From: Pseudomonas sp. FP2309
GTDB taxonomy: Bacteria > Pseudomonadota > Gammaproteobacteria > Pseudomonadales > Pseudomonadaceae
Assembly: GCF_030687575.1 (NCBI RefSeq)
Contig: NZ_CP117439.1
Location: forward strand, 3,773,501 to 3,837,500
DNA length: 64,000 bases
Direction of reading: 5' to 3'
The translations under genes were made by a program, and so were the position numbers. The notes under the pieces are model-generated. The model worked only from the letters and a program-made list of their open reading frames with translations. It had not been told where the DNA came from and searched no databases. Positions 8,616-17,680 of this stretch are shown piece by piece. Every line of letters begins with the position of its first letter. The first letter of the stretch is position 1.

Positions 8616-9512
8616 CTAAAACAATAACCGCGAAAAATCGCAGCACGCCTGCGCCATTCGCGCCACGTCCTGATTCAAGCCGAATTGCCGATCAGCACGG
8701 TACAGCGCCATGTACTGCACGCTCGGCAACTCCGGCTGCGTGACCAGCGCGCGCAATGCGCCCTGCTCGATCAGGTGCGACAGGCACACCTTGGGCAAAT
8801 AGCTCACGCCAATCCCCGACAACGCCAACCCCACCTGCACCAGCAGGTTGTGGCTGGTGAGCGTGCGTGGCAGTTGCACGTTGTGCGCGGCCAGCCAGCG
8901 TTCGTAGATCAGGCCAGTGCCGGACTGTGACCCTTGAGTGAGCACGGTGTAGCTGGCCAGGGTGTCCAGGCTGACCGGGTCGGGGTCGGGGATCAGGCCG
9001 GGGGCGCAGATCCAGGCGTTGTCCACGCGTTGCAGCGGTGTGCTGTGAAAACGCGGGTCACTGTAGACGTCGGGCACGATCACCAGGTCCAGCTGGTCGT
9101 TTTCCAGTTTGCGGAACAGCTCGCTGCTCAGCTCCACCGACGGTTCGAGTTGCACCTTGGGGTAGGCCTGGCGCAAGGCGTCGACCAGCGCCGGCAGCCA
9201 GGTCAGCGCGGTCAGTTCGGTGACGCCCAGGCGGAACCTGCGCACCAGCACTTCCCGGGCGCTGACCCGTTCGAGCAATTGGTCGCGGCTTTTGAGCAGG
9301 TCGCGGGCGTAATCCAGCAGCTCGCCGCCCTTTTCCGTGAGCCGCGCATTGCGCTTGCTGCGGTCGAAAATCGCCACGTCGAAGGTGTCTTCCAGCTCCT
9401 GGATACGCTTGGAGATGGCCGACTGAGACATGTTGAGCTTGTTGGCTGCCGCTTCGAAACTGCCGAGTTCGGCGATCCAGTACAGCGCGTCGATTTGCTT
9501 GAAGGTGATCAT
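8616..9512 (-). CDS. LysR-family transcriptional regulator
   Basis: 298 residues. The N-terminal winged HTH has LGSFEAAANKLNMSQSAISKRIQELE; the rest is a LysR effector domain. It is divergent from the aldolase/aminotransferase/symporter genes with a 122-bp AT-rich intergenic region, so it very likely controls them. The coinducer would be expected to be the substrate of that pathway. Confidence 0.93.
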   Translation of the reverse strand: MITFKQIDALYWIAELGSFEAAANKLNMSQSAISKRIQELEDTFDVAIFDRSKRNARLTEKGGELLDYARDLLKSRDQLLERVSAREVLVRRFRLGVTELTALTWLPALVDALRQAYPKVQLEPSVELSSELFRKLENDQLDLVIVPDVYSDPRFHSTPLQRVDNAWICAPGLIPDPDPVSLDTLASYTVLTQGSQSGTGLIYERWLAAHNVQLPRTLTSHNLLVQVGLALSGIGVSYLPKVCLSHLIEQGALRALVTQPELPSVQYMALYRADRQFGLNQDVARMAQACCDFSRLLF

Positions 9513-9634
9513 GGCCGGCCAATCATGCGAAAAAGCGATGCTAACACATCATAAAATATCGCTAAAACTCCTCGTTTAACGCTCCTAAGATCCAGCCATA
9601 GCCCGACGCTATCCAACGATTCTGGAGTTTTGCC

Positions 9635-10300
9635 ATGTCCTTGCCCGGTTCACGCATCCTTCCCAATGCGCCCATGGCCCCGGCCGAAATGCTCGAAGCA
9701 TTCGCCCAGGTGGTCACGCCGCACATCAGCGATAACTTGGGCCGCCACATCGGCGCCCGGGGCCTGACGCGCTACAACCGCACCGGCAAGCTGGTCGGCA
9801 CGGCGATCACCGTCAAGACCCGTCCCGGCGACAACCTGCTGATCTACAAAGCCATGAGCCTGCTGCAACCGGGCCATGTATTGGTGGTGGACGGCCAGGG
9901 CGACACCAACAACGCGGTGATCGGTGAGCTGGTCAAGCTGTATGCCCAGCAGCGCGGTTGCGTGGGGTTTGTGATCGACGGCGCGATCCGTGATGTCGCC
10001 AGTTTTGAGGATACGCCCTGCTACGCCCGCGCCGTGGTGCACACCGGGCCGTACAAAACCGGGCCTGGCGAAGTGAATGTGCCGGTGTCCATCGGCGGCA
10101 TGCTGATCAACCCTGGCGATGTGCTGGTGGGCGATGAAGACGGCCTGGTGGCGTTTTCCCAGGCCGACGCCGCCGAAGTGCTGCGCCGTGCCGCACAACA
10201 TGCCGCGCATGAAGAAGCGGTCAAGGCTGAGATCGCCAGCGGTGCGGTGCGCCAGAGCTGGATCGACAAGGTGCTGGATAACGCCGGGCTGGCGCCATGA
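9635..10300 (+). CDS. RraA-family aldolase / oxaloacetate decarboxylase
   Basis: 221 residues of the RraA / HMG-CHA aldolase fold. The motif IGELVKLYAQQRGCVGFVIDGAIRD contains the G-E-L segment and the Arg-Asp pair that bind pyruvate enolate and divalent metal in class II 4-hydroxy-4-methyl-2-oxoglutarate / 4-carboxy-4-hydroxy-2-oxoadipate aldolases. True RraA (RNase E inhibitor) is shorter (about 160 residues) and lacks the C-terminal extension seen here (VRQSWIDKVLDNAGL). GGAG lies upstream of ATG 9635. The neighbouring aminotransferase would supply a 2-oxo acid: either a 4-hydroxy-2-oxoglutarate analogue that is split, or oxaloacetate that is decarboxylated, both giving pyruvate. Confidence 0.85.
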   Translation: MSLPGSRILPNAPMAPAEMLEAFAQVVTPHISDNLGRHIGARGLTRYNRTGKLVGTAITVKTRPGDNLLIYKAMSLLQPGHVLVVDGQGDTNNAVIGELVKLYAQQRGCVGFVIDGAIRDVASFEDTPCYARAVVHTGPYKTGPGEVNVPVSIGGMLINPGDVLVGDEDGLVAFSQADAAEVLRRAAQHAAHEEAVKAEIASGAVRQSWIDKVLDNAGLAP

Positions 10301-10311
10301 AGGAGGCGGCC

Positions 10312-11514
10312 ATGAACTTTTTATCTGACCGTGTGCTGGGCATCGCGCCCTCCCCCAGCATCGCCGCCAACGCCTTGGTCACCGAGCTACGCGCCCAGGG
10401 TCGCGATATCGTCAACTTCACCGTCGGCGAGCCGGACTTCGACACCCCGGCGCACATTCTGGAGGCCGCCAGCCTGGCCATGCACAGCGGCGACACCCAC
10501 TACACCCCCACCACCGGCACCCTCGCCTTGCGCCAGGCCATCTGCCGCAAGCTGCAGCGCGACAATGACCTGGCGTATGGCCTGGATGAAGTCGTCGCCG
10601 GCTGCGGCGGCAAGCACATCATCTATCACGCGCTGGCCGCCACCCTCAATCGTGGCGATGAAGTCATCGTGCACACGCCCTATTGGGTGTCGTATCCGGA
10701 CATCGCACGGCTCAACGATGCCACGCCGGTGATCATCCCCGGCGACGAAAGCCTGGGGTTCAAACTGTCACCCCAGGCCCTGGAACAGGCGATCACCCCG
10801 CGCACCAAGTGGGTGATCCTCAACAGCCCGAACAACCCCAGCGGTGCGGTGTACAGCGAGGCCGAGCTGCTGGCGTTGGCCCAGGTTTTGCGTCGTCATC
10901 CCCATGTGCTGATCATGGCCGATGAGATCTACGAGCACTTCGTCTACGGCGATGCCCGGCATGTGCCGTTGACGCGTTTGGCGCCCGACCTCAAGCCACG
11001 CACGCTGATCGTCAACGGTGCCTCCAAAGGCTATGCGATGACGGGCTGGCGCCTGGGCTTTGGCGCAGGGCCCGCGTGGTTGATCGCGGCCATTGCCAAG
11101 CTGCTCTCGCAAACCACCACTTGCCCCAGTTCATTGAGCCAGGCCGCCGCGGTGGCCGCGTTTGCCGGCGACCAGGCGCCCATCGCCGGCATGCGCGAGG
11201 AGTATCAAGGACGCCGCGCGCACATGCTGGCGCTGCTCGAGGGCATCCCCGGCGTGACGTGTACCCCCCCGGACGGTGCGTTCTATGTGTTTCTCAACGT
11301 GAGTGGGCTGATCGGCAAGCTCACGCCCCAAGGTGATCGTCTGGAAAGCGACACCCAATTGGTCGACTACCTGCTGCGCGACTACGGCCTGGCCACGGTC
11401 AGCGGTGCGGCGTACGGCATGTCGCCGTATGTGCGCCTGTCGTTCGCAAGTTCAACGGAGGTGATCGAGGAAGGTTGCCGTCGTCTCAAAGACGCATGCC
11501 TCGACCTGCGCTGA
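10312..11514 (+). CDS. PLP-dependent class I/II aminotransferase, aspartate-type
   Basis: 400 residues, fold type I. Substrate-binding segments are FTVGEPDFDTPAHI and NSPNNPSGAVYS; the cofactor Asp is in MADEIYEHFVY; the PLP lysine is in NGASKGYAMTGWRLGF. This is the AspC/Ib group that acts on Asp, Glu or related amino acids. An ATG exists at 10297 overlapping the previous stop, but AAGGAGG at 10299-10305 points to ATG 10312. It is only 11 bp from the aldolase gene, so one transcript is expected. It likely generates the 2-oxo acid for the RraA-type enzyme. Confidence 0.9.
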   Translation: MNFLSDRVLGIAPSPSIAANALVTELRAQGRDIVNFTVGEPDFDTPAHILEAASLAMHSGDTHYTPTTGTLALRQAICRKLQRDNDLAYGLDEVVAGCGGKHIIYHALAATLNRGDEVIVHTPYWVSYPDIARLNDATPVIIPGDESLGFKLSPQALEQAITPRTKWVILNSPNNPSGAVYSEAELLALAQVLRRHPHVLIMADEIYEHFVYGDARHVPLTRLAPDLKPRTLIVNGASKGYAMTGWRLGFGAGPAWLIAAIAKLLSQTTTCPSSLSQAAAVAAFAGDQAPIAGMREEYQGRRAHMLALLEGIPGVTCTPPDGAFYVFLNVSGLIGKLTPQGDRLESDTQLVDYLLRDYGLATVSGAAYGMSPYVRLSFASSTEVIEEGCRRLKDACLDLR

Positions 11515-11608
11515 CGGCTTCCCGCAACACCCGGTGGCCAGCGGATGGCTGCCTTTTGACTGCCTAGAACAACAACTTAAAATCATTGATCGTAAATGAG
11601 GCAATCCC

Positions 11609-12874
11609 ATGCACACGCCCCGTATTGCGCTGGTCTGGCAAATAATGATCGGCCTGCTCGCCGGCATCGCCATTGGCGCCCTGTTGCACCGCTTTCCCGA
11701 GTCCCGGCCCTGGCTGGTGGAGAACCTGCTGCAACCGGCGGGCGATATCTTTATCAAGCTGATGAAAATGATTGTGGTGCCGATCGTGTTTTCCTGCATG
11801 GTGGTGGGCATCGCCGGTCACGGTGACGGCAAATCCCTGGGGCGTATCGGGGTTAAATCCCTGAGCTATTTTTTCTGTATCACCACCCTGGCGATCATCA
11901 TTGGCCTGGTGATGGGCAACCTGCTCAAACCCGGTGCCGGGACCGAGCTGTCGAGTCTGCACGCAGCGAATATCACCCTGCCCACCAGCAACGGCGCGGG
12001 CCACAGCCTGGGGCAGATCATCGTCGGCATCATCCCCGACAACGTGATCAACGCCATGGCTCAGGGCAGCCTGTTGTCGGTGCTGTTTTTTGCGGTGATG
12101 TTCGGCCTCGGTGTGGCGCGCTTGCCCGCCGAACGCAAAGACCCGGTGATCGCGCTGTTGCGTGGGGTGAGCGACGCGATGTTCAAGGTCACCTCGATGA
12201 TCATGGCTTACTCGCCCATCGGCGTGTTCGGCATGATCGCCGTGACCGTCGCCAACTTCGGCTTCAGCTCATTGCTGCCGCTGGCCAAGCTGATCATGGT
12301 GAGCTACCTGGCAATCGCCTTCTTTGTGCTGGTGGTGCTCAACCTGGTGGCGCGGCTGTGCGGGATCAACCTGTTTGCCTTGATGCGCCATATCAAGGAT
12401 GAACTGGTACTGGCCTTCTCCACCGCCAGCTCGGCGGCGGTGATGCCGCAACTGATGAAAAAGCTTGAAACCTACGGCGTGCCGCCTTCGCTGGTGAGCT
12501 TTGTGGTGCCGGTGGGTTACTCGTTCAACCTCGACGGCGCCTCGCTGTTCCTCGGCATCGGCACCTTGTTCGTCGCGCAGCTCTATGGCATCGACCTGAG
12601 CCTGGGCGATCAGGCGCTGTTGGTGGTGACCATGGTGCTCACGTCCAAGGGCGCTGCCGGGGTGCCGGGTTTTATGTTCGTGATTCTGTCCGCCACCTTG
12701 GCCAGCGCAGGGTTACCGCTGGAGGGCATTGCGTTTATTGCCGGGGTGTATCGCTTGATGGAGATGCCGACCACCGCGCTGAATGTGCTGGGCAATGCGT
12801 TGGCGCCGCTGGTGATTGCCAAGTGGGAGGGGCGTGAGGCGCAGGTTGCGCAGCAGAACGCGCAGGTGGAGTGA
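11609..12874 (+). CDS. dicarboxylate/amino acid:cation symporter (DAACS, GltP type)
   Basis: 421 residues with about 8 transmembrane helices and two re-entrant loops. Family motifs visible are the serine-rich hairpin STASSAAVMPQLMKK, the substrate-site stretch YSFNLDGASLF, and a TSKGAAGVPG loop. It imports Glu, Asp or C4-type dicarboxylates with H+ or Na+. It follows the aminotransferase by 94 bp in the same direction. GAGG precedes the ATG. Context suggests uptake of the amino acid used by the two preceding enzymes. Confidence 0.9.
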   Translation: MHTPRIALVWQIMIGLLAGIAIGALLHRFPESRPWLVENLLQPAGDIFIKLMKMIVVPIVFSCMVVGIAGHGDGKSLGRIGVKSLSYFFCITTLAIIIGLVMGNLLKPGAGTELSSLHAANITLPTSNGAGHSLGQIIVGIIPDNVINAMAQGSLLSVLFFAVMFGLGVARLPAERKDPVIALLRGVSDAMFKVTSMIMAYSPIGVFGMIAVTVANFGFSSLLPLAKLIMVSYLAIAFFVLVVLNLVARLCGINLFALMRHIKDELVLAFSTASSAAVMPQLMKKLETYGVPPSLVSFVVPVGYSFNLDGASLFLGIGTLFVAQLYGIDLSLGDQALLVVTMVLTSKGAAGVPGFMFVILSATLASAGLPLEGIAFIAGVYRLMEMPTTALNVLGNALAPLVIAKWEGREAQVAQQNAQVE

Positions 12875-13002
12875 AGCAGCGGCGGGTTTGAGGGCTGCTT
12901 CGCTGCGGGGCGACGATTTGACAGGCCCACCACAAAAGCCGTCCCCTGCTCAAACAATGCGCTCAACCCTGGTGTGCAGCCGCCCCATCGGTGGGGCATA
13001 CG

Positions 13003-13032
13003 AATAAAGGCGCTCCGAAGAGCGCCTTTATT
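13003..13032. terminator. bidirectional terminator
   Basis: A perfect inverted repeat: AATAAAGGCGCTC, loop CGAA, GAGCGCCTTTATT. It is between the convergent symporter and Hsp20 genes, with T-rich flanks on both strands. Confidence 0.85.
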
Positions 13033-13042
13033 CATTGCTGCA

Positions 13043-13501
13043 TTACTGCTCGCTGATGGATTTCACCTCAGCCTTGGCCGCACCGCCAATCGCGATGCGT
13101 TTCGGCTTGGCTTCCTCCGGTACCACCCTGAGCAGGTCAATGCTCAGCAACCCGTTGGCGAGTTGCGCGCCCTGCACTTCTATGTGATCGACCAGGCGGA
13201 ACGACAGACGGAACGCGCGCTGGGCAATGCCTTGGTGCAGGTAAGTGATGCCCTCATCGTGTTCACGCTTGCCGCCGGCGACGGTCAACACGCCTTTTTC
13301 CACCTGGATCTCCAGGTCGTCCTCCACCAGGCCTGCGGCCGCGATGACGATCCGATAATGATCATCGCCGTGCTTTTCGACGTTGTGGGGTGGATAGGTG
13401 GTACCGGCCTCGCTGCGAAGCGCCGATTCAAAAAGGTCGTTGAACCGGTCAAAACCAACGGAATGACGGAACAGTGGGGCCAACGAGAGAGTAGTAGCCA
13501 T
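13043..13501 (-). CDS. ibpA: small heat shock protein Hsp20 (IbpA-like)
   Basis: 152 residues with an alpha-crystallin domain at about 38-130: PPHNVEKHGDDHYRIVIAAA near the start, then GLVEDDLEIQVEKGVLTVAG, and ANGLLSIDLLRVVPEE at the end. The N-terminus (PLFRHSVGFDRFNDLFESAL) matches IbpA. It is an ATP-independent holdase for unfolding proteins. It is transcribed alone between a terminator and its own structured leader, which suggests both heat-shock transcription and translational thermosensing. Confidence 0.93.
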   Translation of the reverse strand: MATTLSLAPLFRHSVGFDRFNDLFESALRSEAGTTYPPHNVEKHGDDHYRIVIAAAGLVEDDLEIQVEKGVLTVAGGKREHDEGITYLHQGIAQRAFRLSFRLVDHIEVQGAQLANGLLSIDLLRVVPEEAKPKRIAIGGAAKAEVKSISEQ

Positions 13502-13612
13502 TGCAAAATCTCCTGAGTTTTCTCCAAGTGATTTGATACGCGACCCGCCTTCGGCATCGCGTAAAACCTAAGTAGGTTCAGGGGAAAAATTTTCAAGCGG
13601 CATACCCAAAAA
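13502..13612 (-). promoter_or_regulatory. heat-shock promoter and structured leader of hsp20, candidate RNA thermometer
   Basis: On the minus strand the leader shows CTTGAAA (sigma-32-like -35, near 13593-13599), then a hairpin with arms TACGCGA and TCGCGTA (13537-13563) around GCC-GAA-GGC. Next comes a region CACTTGGAG-AAAA-CTCAGGAG that can fold over the AGGAG ribosome-binding site. ROSE-type thermometers have this layout before ibpA in Pseudomonas. The -10 is not clear. Confidence 0.45.
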
Positions 13613-13679
13613 AATTTTTTGCGCGCTGCGATGGCCCGAAAAAATCGGCCATCTCCTCTCGGTGATGAATAGATCGCAG

Positions 13680-13724
13680 TGGTGAGCAGGCTTGCCCGCG
13701 CCCGGGCGCGAAGTAAACCCGTTC
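13680..13724. repeat. REP-type extragenic repeat
   Basis: GGTGAGCAGGCTTGCCCGCG followed by CCCGGGCGCGAAGTAAACCC; same family as 91-150. A separate hairpin (GATGGCC / GGCCATC, 13630-13653) lies between it and the Hsp20 leader and may end the ABC-exporter transcript. Confidence 0.55.
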
Positions 13725-13735
13725 CTCAGCGACGC

Positions 13736-15589
13736 CTAGTCGACCGTCTCAACCACGTTCTGATCCTCCCCGAGAAACCCACCACTCTGGTGATGCCAAA
13801 GCCGTGCATAGGTGCCGTTCTTCGCCAGCAGTTCGCTGTGGGTGCCCTGTTCGATGATACGGCCGTCATCCATCACGATCAGCCTGTCCATGGCCGCAAT
13901 CGTCGACAGCCGATGGGCGATGGCGATCACCGTCTTGCCTTGCATCATGTCGTCGAGGCTTTCCTGGATGGCGACTTCGACTTCTGAATCCAGTGCGCTG
14001 GTGGCTTCATCAAGCAGCAGGATCGGCGCGTTTTTCAGCATGACGCGGGCAATGGCAACGCGTTGACGCTGGCCACCCGACAACTTGATACCGCGCTCAC
14101 CGACCAGGGTGTCGTAGCCGGAGTGACCTTGTTTATCACTCAGTTGGCTGATGAAACCATCGGCCTGGGCGTTGGCTGCGGCGCTGCGGATCTGTTCGTC
14201 AGTCGCATCAGGACGGCCATAGGCAATGTTGTCGCGAATGGAACGGTGCAGCAGGGACGTGTCCTGAGTGACCATGCCGATGGCACTGCGCAGGCTGTCC
14301 TGGGTGACATGGGCGATGTTTTGCCCATCAATGCAAATTGCCCCCTTATCCACGTCGTAGAAGCGCAACAGCAGATTGATCAGCGTGGATTTGCCCGCAC
14401 CGGAGCGTCCCACCAGGCCGATTTTTTCACCTGGCTGAATGCTCAGGCTCAGGCCATCAAGCACCTGGCGTTCACCGTTGTAGTTGAAGCTCACGTTGTC
14501 GAACGTCACCGCGCCGCCACGGGTGGCCAGCACGCCGGCGTCCGGAGCATCCTGCACCTTGGGACCGCGTGCCAGGGTTTCCATGCCGTCCTGCACGGTG
14601 CCGATGTTTTCGAACAGCGAGGTCATTTGCCACATGATCCAGTGCGACATGCCATTGATGCGCAACGCCATGGCTGTGATGGCCGCCACCGCCCCGGTAC
14701 CGACTTCGCCCTGGTGCCACATCCATAAGGCATACCCACCTGCGCCCATGATCAACCCGACTACTAACGCCTGGTTGACGATCTCGAATTGACTGACCAG
14801 GCGCATCTGGCGAAAACCGGTCTGCTTAAAGTCCTCCATCGCCGCGCGCGCGAAGTGAGCTTCACGTTTGGAGTGAGAAAACAGCTTCACTGTGGTGATG
14901 TTGGTGTAGGCGTCCGAGATGCGCCCGGTCATCGACGAGCGTGCATTGGCCTGCTCCTGCCCGACCTTCCCGAGGCGAGGCACGAAGTAGCCCATGGCCA
15001 GGCCGAACAACACCAGCCAGGCAATGAAAGGCAGCATCAATTTGGGGGCGAAGCCACCGGCCAGGGTGATGATCGCGATGAAATACACGCCGATCCCCGG
15101 CGCAATCTCGATCAGGGTGAACAGCACTTCACGCACCGACAGCGCGGTCTGCATCACCTTGGTCGTGACCCGGCCGGAGAATTCATCGGAGAAGAACGAC
15201 AGGCTTTGTCGCAGCATCAACCGGTGAAAATCCCAGCGCAGCCGCAACGGCAGGTTAATCGCCAAGACCTGGTGCTGCACCATCGTACGCAACGCCACCA
15301 GCCCGATGCTGGTGACCAATACGATGCCAATCCCCCACAGCACGCGCCCCTCCTGCCCGGCCGCGTCGCCACCGGCCTGCCAGGTCGAGAGCAGGTCCAC
15401 CACTTGTCCAAGAAAGGAAAACAACCAGGCTTCGTAAATCGACACCGCCGCACTGAGCAGTGCGAGCGCGAGGACATAACCGCGAGCGCCGCGTGTGCAG
15501 GCCCACAGAAACCGCGCCAATCCCTCGGGCGGTGGCGGCGCCTCGTCGGGCGGGAAAGGGTCGAGCCGTCGTTCAAATAGGCCAAGCAT
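13736..15589 (-). CDS. ABC exporter, fused membrane and ATPase domains
   Basis: 617 residues. The first half (about 40-330) is a six-helix type I exporter domain. The ATPase half has Walker A GLVGRSGAGKST, the Q-loop region MVTQDTSLLHRS, signature LSGGQRQR, Walker B ILLLDEATSAL and the H-loop AHRLST. It acts as a homodimer exporting an unidentified lipid, peptide or drug. The frame is open 39 bp further upstream, but GGAGAG precedes ATG 15589 (MLGLFERRLDPFP). It is the last core gene before the tRNA-Asn island. Confidence 0.9.
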   Translation of the reverse strand: MLGLFERRLDPFPPDEAPPPPEGLARFLWACTRGARGYVLALALLSAAVSIYEAWLFSFLGQVVDLLSTWQAGGDAAGQEGRVLWGIGIVLVTSIGLVALRTMVQHQVLAINLPLRLRWDFHRLMLRQSLSFFSDEFSGRVTTKVMQTALSVREVLFTLIEIAPGIGVYFIAIITLAGGFAPKLMLPFIAWLVLFGLAMGYFVPRLGKVGQEQANARSSMTGRISDAYTNITTVKLFSHSKREAHFARAAMEDFKQTGFRQMRLVSQFEIVNQALVVGLIMGAGGYALWMWHQGEVGTGAVAAITAMALRINGMSHWIMWQMTSLFENIGTVQDGMETLARGPKVQDAPDAGVLATRGGAVTFDNVSFNYNGERQVLDGLSLSIQPGEKIGLVGRSGAGKSTLINLLLRFYDVDKGAICIDGQNIAHVTQDSLRSAIGMVTQDTSLLHRSIRDNIAYGRPDATDEQIRSAAANAQADGFISQLSDKQGHSGYDTLVGERGIKLSGGQRQRVAIARVMLKNAPILLLDEATSALDSEVEVAIQESLDDMMQGKTVIAIAHRLSTIAAMDRLIVMDDGRIIEQGTHSELLAKNGTYARLWHHQSGGFLGEDQNVVETVD

Positions 15590-15724
15590 GGAGCTCTCCA
15601 AAACAATCGAGTCGGGAGATTTTGGCATCTAACGGCGGTGTTGAGGGGTTTTCCGGGGGGCAAGGCTATTGAAAGAGGTCTGTGCGGTGATGAATGCGCT
15701 TGGGGGTGGGGGTAAATCTCAAGC

Positions 15725-15815
15725 AAAAAAAAGCCTGCATCGCTGCAGGCTTTTCCCTATCTGGCTCCACGACCTGGACTCGAACCAGGGACCCAATGAT
15801 TAACAGTCATTTGCT
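15725..15815. repeat. attL: left direct repeat of the tRNA-Asn island
   Basis: 91 bp identical to 33681-33771 (offset 17,956). It contains the rho-independent terminator and 54 nt of the 3' half of tRNA-Asn (15762-15815, ending in CCA). After 15815 the tRNA match stops. This is the classic scar of site-specific integration in a tRNA gene: the intact tRNA is rebuilt at the other end, and this is the displaced 3' fragment. Confidence 0.93.
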
Positions 15816-15908
15816 GGCTGTTAGTCGCAACGGTGCCACGGAAGAACAGGGTGGAGAGATAGGATTGCTGCATAGCGTGAGCCGCATAAGCGCAGCACGC
15901 CACGAAAA

Positions 15909-16340
15909 TCAGTCGGGCTGGATTGAGTTGTCACAACCACGCCGCGCTCTCTGCACTTCTAAAGCCTGATCAAGGCTGAGCTGAAGCTCGTCATCGTTCC
16001 AGGGTTTGCTGATGTAGCGGAAGATGTACCCGTCGTTGATCGCTTGAGTGATCATGCTCATATCAGCGTAACCCGTCAGCAAGATATTCATGCATTCCGG
16101 GTCGCGCTTATGTACCTCGCGAAGCAGCGTCGGCCCATCCATAAATGGCATGCGTGCGTCGCAGATGATCAGGTCTATAGGGTGCTGTTCAAAAAGACTA
16201 AGTGCCTGAGCGCCACTTGTGGCCAAAAGCAAGTCGTAAGGTTTTGCACGCAGTAAGCGTCGGAGGCTGTTGAGGATGCTTTCTTCATCATCCACCAGCA
16301 TGACAGTGTGGCGTTCTGCGCAATGAGAGATAGTTTCCAT
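15909..16340 (-). CDS. stand-alone response regulator receiver protein
   Basis: 143 residues consisting only of a REC domain. The acidic pocket is LVDDEES, phospho-acceptor Asp61 is in IICDARMP, the switch Thr is in LLTGYAD, and Lys112 is in ISKPW. Sequence is of the RpfG/HupR-like REC type but no output domain follows. ATG 16340 has AAGGA 8 nt upstream; ATG 16349 does not. It overlaps the kinase stop region and is the last gene of a four-gene operon. It is likely the partner of the adjacent kinase, acting by protein contact. Confidence 0.85.
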   Translation of the reverse strand: METISHCAERHTVMLVDDEESILNSLRRLLRAKPYDLLLATSGAQALSLFEQHPIDLIICDARMPFMDGPTLLREVHKRDPECMNILLTGYADMSMITQAINDGYIFRYISKPWNDDELQLSLDQALEVQRARRGCDNSIQPD

Positions 16341-16342
16341 GC

Positions 16343-17671
16343 TCAGCATCCTTCATTGGCAGAGGTAGAGACGGCCTGTATCACAGGCTGGCGTAATGGT
16401 AGCCACGCACGGAAACGACTACCCCTGCCCGGCTCGCTTTCCACGGTGAGCCTTCCGTGGTGCTTGACGATGATGCTATAGGATAACGACAGGCCAAGAC
16501 CCGACCCCATCCCCACCGGCTTGGTTGTAAAGAAGGGTTCGAATATTCGGCTTTGGATTTCAAGGGGAATTCCATGACCGTTGTCGGCGATCTCGACGAA
16601 CACTCCGCCCTCTTCCCGGCCACTTCTGATGACGATTTCGCCGTCCACGCCCACCGCATGGCTCGCGTTGATAAGCAAGTTCATAAACACCTGATTGATC
16701 TGTGAACCCATGCATTCGATGGGCTCAATATCGCCGTAGCGCTTGATCACCTGAGCCTTGAACTTGATCTCGTTCCAGATAACGTTAAGGGTACTGTCGA
16801 GCCCCTTGTGCAGATCGCTCAACTGCCATTCATAACTGTCGACGTGGGAGAATTCACGCAGGTCTTTGACGATGCGAGTGACCCGGTCAAGGCCGTCGGC
16901 CGACTCGGCAAGCAGGTCGTCGATGTCCTGGCGCATAAATTTGTAATCCATCTTGTCCCGCATGGCAGCAAGCTCGGGATGCACATTGGCATGCTCTGCA
17001 TCGCTCGCCTGTTCATGAGCTTCGAGCAGCGCGAAAATGTCCACGAGATAACGACGCAGACTGTTGACGTTGGAGCAAACGAAGCCGATCGGGTTATTGA
17101 TCTCATGGGCCACGCCCGCAGCGAGTTGCCCTATCGCCGCCATCTTCTCGGACTGCAGTAACTGCGCCTGTGCATCTTCCAGCCGTGCGATAAGCAGCGC
17201 TTGAGCGCCCTTTTCCTCTTCCAGCAACTTGTTAAGGTGCGTCAGTTCGAGCTGGCGCGCAGCAGTGTCGGTCGTATCACTGATGGCCAGGCCCACGCCC
17301 AGATTGCTGCCATCGGCATCTTGCACGGGGAAGAAGGTGCAGTTTTGGTACATGTGCCGGACCAGACCACTGATCGGCCGTGTGCTTTCGAAATTGAACA
17401 GATGCGGCCGTTGCTGCCATGAGGTGAAAGCAAAATTTTGCAGGGTGGCGACGCTGTTAATCTTCTGCCTGGTCCAGACCTCTGGCAGCTCAGGAAATGC
17501 TTCGAACAGCGTATGGCCGACAAGTTCTTCAGCGCTGCGTCCACTATTGATGGACATAAAGTGATTAGAGAACAGCACTGTGCAGTCCTGGTCGACCAGC
17601 AGCACACCCATGTTGATGGCCTTGAGCATAGACTCAAGGGTTTCCCGGGAAATCGCCTTGGTGTCTGTCAT
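16343..17671 (-). CDS. PAS-containing sensor histidine kinase
   Basis: 442 residues with no membrane segment, so cytoplasmic. A PAS domain (about 12-130) is followed by a coiled coil (about 140-178) and the H-box GQLAAGVAHEINNPIG with His189. The catalytic domain has N-box NLLINASHAV, G1 DNGHGIP, F-box FEPFFTTKP and G2 GSGLGLS. It autophosphorylates and should pass phosphate to the two REC proteins of the operon. The gap to the CheC-like gene is 9 bp. Confidence 0.92.
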   Translation of the reverse strand: MTDTKAISRETLESMLKAINMGVLLVDQDCTVLFSNHFMSINSGRSAEELVGHTLFEAFPELPEVWTRQKINSVATLQNFAFTSWQQRPHLFNFESTRPISGLVRHMYQNCTFFPVQDADGSNLGVGLAISDTTDTAARQLELTHLNKLLEEEKGAQALLIARLEDAQAQLLQSEKMAAIGQLAAGVAHEINNPIGFVCSNVNSLRRYLVDIFALLEAHEQASDAEHANVHPELAAMRDKMDYKFMRQDIDDLLAESADGLDRVTRIVKDLREFSHVDSYEWQLSDLHKGLDSTLNVIWNEIKFKAQVIKRYGDIEPIECMGSQINQVFMNLLINASHAVGVDGEIVIRSGREEGGVFVEIADNGHGIPLEIQSRIFEPFFTTKPVGMGSGLGLSLSYSIIVKHHGRLTVESEPGRGSRFRAWLPLRQPVIQAVSTSANEGC

Positions 17672-17680
17672 AAGACCTCT

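Noticed and set aside
15762..15815. Possible second tRNA gene
   Set aside because: Only the 3' 54 nt match tRNA-Asn; the D-arm and acceptor 5' strand are missing, so it is an att scar.
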